DNA from: Deltaproteobacteria bacterium
GTDB lineage: Bacteria; Myxococcota; Polyangia; Polyangiales; B10-G4
Direction of reading: 5' to 3'
Length of the DNA: 9,641 bases
Assembly: GCA_019312705.1 (NCBI GenBank)
Contig: JAFDCW010000184.1
Location: 1 to 9,641, forward strand
Shown: piece by piece, positions 6,770 to 9,641 of the stretch
How the letters are laid out: each line of letters begins with the position of its first letter
How positions within the stretch are numbered: the first letter of the stretch is position 1
Notes under the pieces: generated by a model
What the model saw: the letters and a program-made list of their open reading frames with translations, nothing else
Told to the model about the DNA's origin: nothing
The model's database searches: none
Program-made: the position numbers and the translations under genes

Positions 6770-8574
6770 GTGAAGGGGCCGAGGTCGATTCCGCGAGCGA
6801 TGACGGGGTGCAGTACGCGATAGGCGTGGACCTCGGCACGACCCATTCGGCGATCAGCTACGTCGAGCTCGACCTCTCCGAGGGCGAAGAGGTCGCCCAA
6901 CACGTTCTCTCGATCCCCCAGCTCACCGCCCCCGGCTCCATCGAGTCCGAAGAGCTGCTGCCCTCGTTCCTCTACTTGCCGCACCCCGATGAAGTGAAGA
7001 GCGGTGACCTGACCGTACCTTGGGACGCGGAGGCCAACCGCGCCGCCGGCGTGCTCGCCCGGGACCTCGGCAGCAAGACGCCGATCCGCCTCGTATCGAG
7101 CGCCAAGAGCTGGCTCTGCCACCCCGGCATCGACCGACGCGGGGCGGTACTCCCGGCAGACGCCCCAGACGAGGTGCCCCGGCTGTCGCCCCTCGACGCA
7201 TCCGAGCACTACCTCAGCCACCTGCGGGCGGCGTGGGATCAAAAGCACCCCGAGGCCCTGCTGCGCGACCAGGTCGTGACCATCACCGTCCCGGCGTCCT
7301 TCGACCCGGCGGCCCGGGAGCTCACCGCCGAGGCAGCGAAGCGCGCTGGATACGAAAAGCTCACTTTGCTCGAAGAGCCGCAAGCCGCGCTCTACAGCTG
7401 GATTGAGCGCACCGGCAGAAACTGGCGTGAAGAGGTCGCGGTCGGCGACGTGCTCCTGGTGATCGACCTCGGGGGGGGCACGACGGACCTCTCCCTCATC
7501 ACGGTCCAGGAAGAAGCCGGTGAGCTCACCCTCGAGCGCATCGCCGTCGGCGATCACATCCTCCTCGGCGGCGACAACATGGACCTCGCCCTCGCCCACA
7601 CCGTGCGCATGAAGCTCGAGGCCGAGGACAAGACCCTCGACGACTGGCAAATCCGGGCCCTCACCCACTCCTGCCGCGGCGCCGTGCCCAGCCGCGGGAG
7701 CAAGCTCATCGGCGGCTCGATGCGCACCGAGCTCACCCGCGAAGAAGTGAAGAAGGTCATTCTCGAGGGCTTCTTCCCGGTGGTCGGCGCCGACGAGCGG
7801 CCGAAGGCCCGGGGCCGGGCCGCCCTCACGCACCTCGGCCTACCCTACGCCCAGGACGCCGCCATCACCCGGCACCTCGGGGCTTTCCTAGGACGTCAGG
7901 TGGGCGCGATCGCAGGGGAGAAGAAGGGTGAAGAAAAGTTCGTTCATCCGACGGCGGTGCTCTTCAACGGCGGCGTCTTCAAGTCGAAGCTCCTGCGCGA
8001 CCGGATCCTCTCGGTGCTCAACAGTTGGCTCATCGCCAGCGGCAACAAGCCCGCCCGGGTGCTGCCCGGCGCCGACCTCGACCTCGCCTGCGCCCGAGGC
8101 GCCGCCTACTACGGCTACGTGCGCCGCGGCGGGGGCGTGCGGATCCGCGGCGGCACCGCAAAATCGTTCTACATCGGCGTCGAAGCCGCAATGCCAGCCG
8201 TGCCGGGCATGGAGCCCCCGCTCTCGGCGGTCTGCGTCGCCCCCTTCGGCCTCGAAGAGGGGTCCGATGCGGGCTCCCCGAGCCAGCCCTTCGGCCTCGT
8301 CGTTGGCGAACCCGTACACTTCCGCTTCTTCGGCTCGTCCGTCCGCCGCGACGACATCGTCGGGACCGTCTTGGACCGCTGGAACGAGGGCGAGCTCGAA
8401 GAGCTCAACGAGCTCGAAGCGACCCTGCCCGCCGAAGGCCGGGAGCCCGGTGAAGTGGTCCCGGTCTTCCTGCACGCGGGCGTCAGCGAAGTCGGGACGC
8501 TGCAGCTCGAAGCTGTGCCGCGGAGCGGTGGGGCGCCGTGGCGGGTCGAGTTTGATGTGCGCGGCGAGGGGTAG
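6766..8574 (+). CDS. Divergent Hsp70-family (DnaK-related) ATPase
   Basis: The protein has 602 residues; its GTG start overlaps the stop of the DUF2760 gene (GTGA). The actin/Hsp70 ATPase motifs are in order: phosphate-1 [12 protein letters not shown] (19-30), connect-1 [10 protein letters not shown] (171-180), [11 protein letters not shown] (199-209), phosphate-2 [10 protein letters not shown] (232-241), LLGGDNMD (266-273), [12 protein letters not shown] (400-411) and ARGAAYYG (443-450). This is a chaperone-type nucleotide-binding domain. The C-terminal 460-602 is short, beta-rich and unlike the DnaK substrate domain with its lid, so the client-binding mode is unclear. At 298-313 ([16 protein letters not shown]) the segment that in Hsc70 forms the adenosine-binding helix appears to be missing about 15-20 residues; the frame is kept. 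Many genomes carry a second, larger Hsp70-like gene (DUF3731 type) after this one; none is seen here. Confidence 0.88.
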   Translation: MSEGAEVDSASDDGVQYAIGVDLGTTHSAISYVELDLSEGEEVAQHVLSIPQLTAPGSIESEELLPSFLYLPHPDEVKSGDLTVPWDAEANRAAGVLARDLGSKTPIRLVSSAKSWLCHPGIDRRGAVLPADAPDEVPRLSPLDASEHYLSHLRAAWDQKHPEALLRDQVVTITVPASFDPAARELTAEAAKRAGYEKLTLLEEPQAALYSWIERTGRNWREEVAVGDVLLVIDLGGGTTDLSLITVQEEAGELTLERIAVGDHILLGGDNMDLALAHTVRMKLEAEDKTLDDWQIRALTHSCRGAVPSRGSKLIGGSMRTELTREEVKKVILEGFFPVVGADERPKARGRAALTHLGLPYAQDAAITRHLGAFLGRQVGAIAGEKKGEEKFVHPTAVLFNGGVFKSKLLRDRILSVLNSWLIASGNKPARVLPGADLDLACARGAAYYGYVRRGGGVRIRGGTAKSFYIGVEAAMPAVPGMEPPLSAVCVAPFGLEEGSDAGSPSQPFGLVVGEPVHFRFFGSSVRRDDIVGTVLDRWNEGELEELNELEATLPAEGREPGEVVPVFLHAGVSEVGTLQLEAVPRSGGAPWRVEFDVRGEG

Positions 8575-8581
8575 GGCTGAG

Positions 8582-8809
8582 GGGAGCGGGAGCGGCGACG
8601 GGAGCGGCGGCGGGAACGGGAACGGGAGCGGGAGCGGGAGCGGCGACGGGAGCGGGAACGGGAGCGGGAGCGGGAGCGGGAGCGGCGACGGGAGCGGGAG
8701 CGGGAGCGGGAGCGGGAGCGGGAACGGGAACGGGAACGGGAACGGGAGCGGGAACGGGAACGGGAACGGGAGCGGCGACGGGAACGGGAACGGGAGCGGG
8801 GGCGGAAAC
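8582..8809 (+). repeat. 38-unit hexanucleotide tandem array (GGGAGC/GGGAAC/GGCGAC)
   Basis: Thirty-eight six-base units follow one another without a single insertion or deletion: 19 GGGAGC, 12 GGGAAC, 4 GGCGAC and one each of GGCGGC, GGGGGC and GGAAAC. G-runs of three recur every six bases, so the plus strand can form many G-quadruplexes (for example within 8690-8730). The array starts 7 bases after the Hsp70 stop. In the frame that starts at 8582 every unit encodes Gly followed by Ser, Asn, Asp or Gly. All frames are open through it, but no good protein start or end supports a gene. Confidence 0.93.
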
Positions 8810-8905
8810 GTTCCCGTTCACTCTCCCCTTCCCCGGAGCGTTCACCGCTCCCGTTCCCGTTCTCTCTCCCGTTCCCCTGAGCGTTCACCGCTCCCTGTCC
8901 CGTGC
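8810..8905. repeat. C-rich tract complementary in type to the hexamer array
   Basis: From the palindromic junction AACGTT (8807-8812) the sequence switches to GTTCCC, GCTCCC, GTTCAC and TCTCCC words, the complement of the units before it. The two parts together could form a long imperfect foldback. A 17-bp direct repeat, GAGCGTTCACCGCTCCC, occurs at 8836-8852 and 8879-8895; each copy holds a 5-bp stem (GAGCG/CGCTC). The rest up to 8940 carries two AAACGTYCG words and no gene. Confidence 0.75.
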
Positions 8906-8940
8906 CCCCAAACGTTCGCCGTTCACGCAAACGTCCGACC

Positions 8941-9012
8941 GTGTTCTGTTTTCATGGCGGCAGGCCCTCGGCGGTGCCTTTAAAAGGGCCTGCCGCCATG
9001 AAAACAGAACAC
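8941..9012. repeat. 28-bp perfect inverted repeat over the start of the four-helix-bundle gene
   Basis: The arms 8941-8968 and 8985-9012 are exact reverse complements, with a 16-base loop containing TTTAAA. The right arm holds AAGGG (8984-8988; its first A is in the loop), the ATG at 8998 and the first five codons (MKTEH) of the downstream gene. The left arm therefore carries the same start, ATGAAAACAGAACAC, on the minus strand, where it opens a frame of only ten codons. In a transcript that begins upstream of 8941 the ribosome site would be locked in a very stable stem. Confidence 0.95.
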
Positions 9013-9345
9013 TCCAGTCGTCCGATGGTTCATCACAACTTGCGAGTCTTTCAGCGTTCGCTGCAACTCGCTCGGGTCGTGTATGGGAATCTGCCCGCGA
9101 ACTCGGCGCTTCGCGACCAGGTGAAGCGGGCGAGCCTGTCCGTAGGCGCCAACATCGCCGAGGGGTGCACGATGTCCTCACGGGCGATGCGTCGGAAGCA
9201 CTACGAAATCGCGCGCGGGTCCGCGGTCGAGACGGTTGCTCTCTACGAACTGGGCGAAGCCATCGGCGAGAGCCTGCCGGTCGGTGAAGTCCGTGAGCAC
9301 GGCGCGGCTATCGCCGCGATGCTGACCGCGATGGTGAGACGCTAA
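8998..9345 (+). CDS. Four-helix-bundle protein (S23 / 23S rRNA intervening-sequence type)
   Basis: The protein has 115 residues, the usual length for this family. The hallmark LRDQVKRASLSVGANIAEG (38-56) is followed by RRKHYEIARGSAVETVALYE (65-84) and a last helix EHGAAIAAMLTAMVRR. Together with the first helix (VFQRSLQLARVVYG, 17-30) this gives four helices. The family was first found in intervening sequences of bacterial 23S rRNA and occurs as many scattered copies; its molecular role is not known and RNA or ribosome binding is only a suggestion. The ATG at 8998 is chosen because GGG of AAGGG lies nine bases upstream and the family usually starts just before this point; the frame is open further up only through the repeats. 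The start lies inside a 28-bp inverted repeat. A strong hairpin follows the stop. Confidence 0.9.
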   Translation: MKTEHSSRPMVHHNLRVFQRSLQLARVVYGNLPANSALRDQVKRASLSVGANIAEGCTMSSRAMRRKHYEIARGSAVETVALYELGEAIGESLPVGEVREHGAAIAAMLTAMVRR

Positions 9346-9353
9346 TCGCTCTA

Positions 9354-9380
9354 ACCCGGAGGGCGTGATGCCCTCCGGGT
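9354..9380. terminator. Bidirectional hairpin terminator between two converging four-helix-bundle genes
   Basis: A perfect 11-bp stem, ACCCGGAGGGC (9354-9364) against GCCCTCCGGGT (9370-9380), has a GTGAT loop. It lies 8 bases after one four-helix-bundle gene and 14 bases past the stop of the other on the opposite strand. No T-run follows on either strand, so termination may depend on the strong stem alone. Confidence 0.65.
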
Positions 9381-9394
9381 CAGTGCATCGGGCA

Positions 9395-9577
9395 CTACCG
9401 GCAGAGCTTGAAGAGAATCGCCACGATGTGGTCGAGCCGGTCGACCGCCGCCGGCAACTCATCGGCCCCTAGGTAGCCGAGAGCCTCGGCCGTCTCGAGA
9501 CACGCCGTCGACTCCCGGGCCGACCCCATCGCATTCGCGTACCTCGCCTGCCGGTTCCGCCCGGCCGACCGGCTGCG
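9395..9577 (-). pseudogene. C-terminal part (3' exon?) of a second four-helix-bundle gene
   Basis: On the minus strand an open frame of 61 codons reads RSRSAGRNRQARYANAMGSA from 9577, then the rest to DHIVAILFKLCR and the TAG at 9397-9395. It aligns with the second half of the other four-helix-bundle protein: from the residue after NIAEG to the Gly-Ser-Ala of ARGSAVE there are 17 residues in that protein, and 17 from 9577 to the GSA of AMGSARES here. Upstream of 9577 the frame gives SPGATR instead of NIAEG and hits TAA at 9598-9596. The N-terminal half is thus missing, not merely diverged. The upstream sequence resembles the 3' end of a group II intron, so this may be a 3' exon of a spliced gene rather than a dead remnant. 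It faces the first four-helix-bundle gene across a shared hairpin. Confidence 0.75.
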
Positions 9578-9641
9578 CCGGGTGGCCCCGGGGGATTACT
9601 CCCCCGGGGCTCCCACAGATCCGGACGTGCGGATTTCCCGC
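9578..9641 (-). mobile_element. Putative 3' end of a group II intron (domains V-VI), cut by window edge
   Basis: Read on the minus strand from 9641, GCGG-GAAA-TCCGC followed by ACGTCCGGATC resembles the distal loop and 3' strand of domain V, with its GNRA-type loop. The 5' strand with the AGC catalytic triad would be just outside. A 5-base TGTGG-type joiner then leads to a second hairpin with a perfect 11-bp stem (TCCCCCGGGGC 9600-9610 / GCCCCGGGGGA 9585-9595, as plus-strand arms) and a 4-base loop, in the place of domain VI. A basal GGG/CCC pairing leaves an unpaired A at about 9583, near the expected branch point. Against this, the 3' strand has GGATC where GGTTC is usual, and the expected final AY is not obvious. 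The reverse transcriptase gene, if any, is outside. Confidence 0.45.

Noticed and set aside
6172..7833. Minus-strand frame of 553 codons opposite DUF2760 and Hsp70
   Set aside because: It is a mirror of GC-rich codon usage; both genes on the plus strand have clear family motifs.
8582..8809. CRISPR-like array
   Set aside because: Units are six bases with no unique spacers; it is a simple tandem repeat.
8169..8930. Minus-strand frame of 253 codons with a long Arg-Ser repeat
   Set aside because: It is the complement of the hexamer array joined to the antisense of the Hsp70 gene; all frames of such an array are open and there is no domain.
7928..8983. Plus-strand frame of 351 codons overlapping the Hsp70 gene
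   Set aside because: Its first 210 codons are an out-of-frame shadow of the Hsp70 gene and its end is repeat sequence; only the short Gly-X part is discussed as a finding.
8902..8997. 32-residue N-terminal extension of the four-helix-bundle protein
   Set aside because: It would be encoded by the left arm and loop of the inverted repeat; the family begins at about the ATG at 8998, which has its own ribosome site.
9178..9462. Minus-strand 94-codon frame across the convergent hairpin
   Set aside because: It is antisense to the first four-helix-bundle gene and out of frame with the real minus-strand remnant at 9395-9577.

Overview
The window looks like chromosomal DNA of a GC-rich, Gram-negative, probably deltaproteobacterial or myxobacterial-type organism. 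The basis is the strong G/C third-position bias, a YfbK-like VWA lipoprotein, a DUF2760 plus divergent Hsp70 pair, several four-helix-bundle (S23/IVS-type) genes and a sigma-54-like promoter. This is inference from gene content; no rRNA or other taxonomic marker is present.

Left part (1-5984, all on the minus strand, read right to left): an MscS-type mechanosensitive channel, a cytoplasmic DUF4139 protein, a VWA-domain lipoprotein, and a TetR regulator whose stop overlaps the start of a fatty-acid-hydroxylase-type membrane enzyme cut by the left edge. The TetR gene has a good 27-bp palindrome over its own start, so TetR plus hydroxylase is probably an autoregulated lipid-related unit. A perfect 11-bp hairpin separates it from the VWA gene. 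The VWA gene has its own leader with three in-phase 11-bp repeats and a sigma-54-like element.

Middle (5985-8574): a divergent intergenic region, then DUF2760 and an Hsp70-family ATPase on the plus strand with a 4-base GTGA overlap, so translationally coupled. By comparison with canonical Hsp70s, the nucleotide-binding domain appears to lack the helix that holds the adenosine.

Right part (8575-9641) is accessory. It starts with 38 uninterrupted hexamer units (GGGAGC/GGGAAC/GGCGAC), which flip into a C-rich complementary-type tract. Next is a 28-bp perfect inverted repeat that buries the Shine-Dalgarno sequence and start codon of a four-helix-bundle gene. After a bidirectional terminator-like hairpin comes the C-terminal half of a second four-helix-bundle gene on the minus strand. 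Its reading frame loses homology exactly after the position of the family's conserved NIAEG motif. At that point the sequence changes to two hairpins that resemble domains VI and V of a group II intron in the same orientation. The best reading is a four-helix-bundle gene interrupted by a group II intron whose body lies outside the window.
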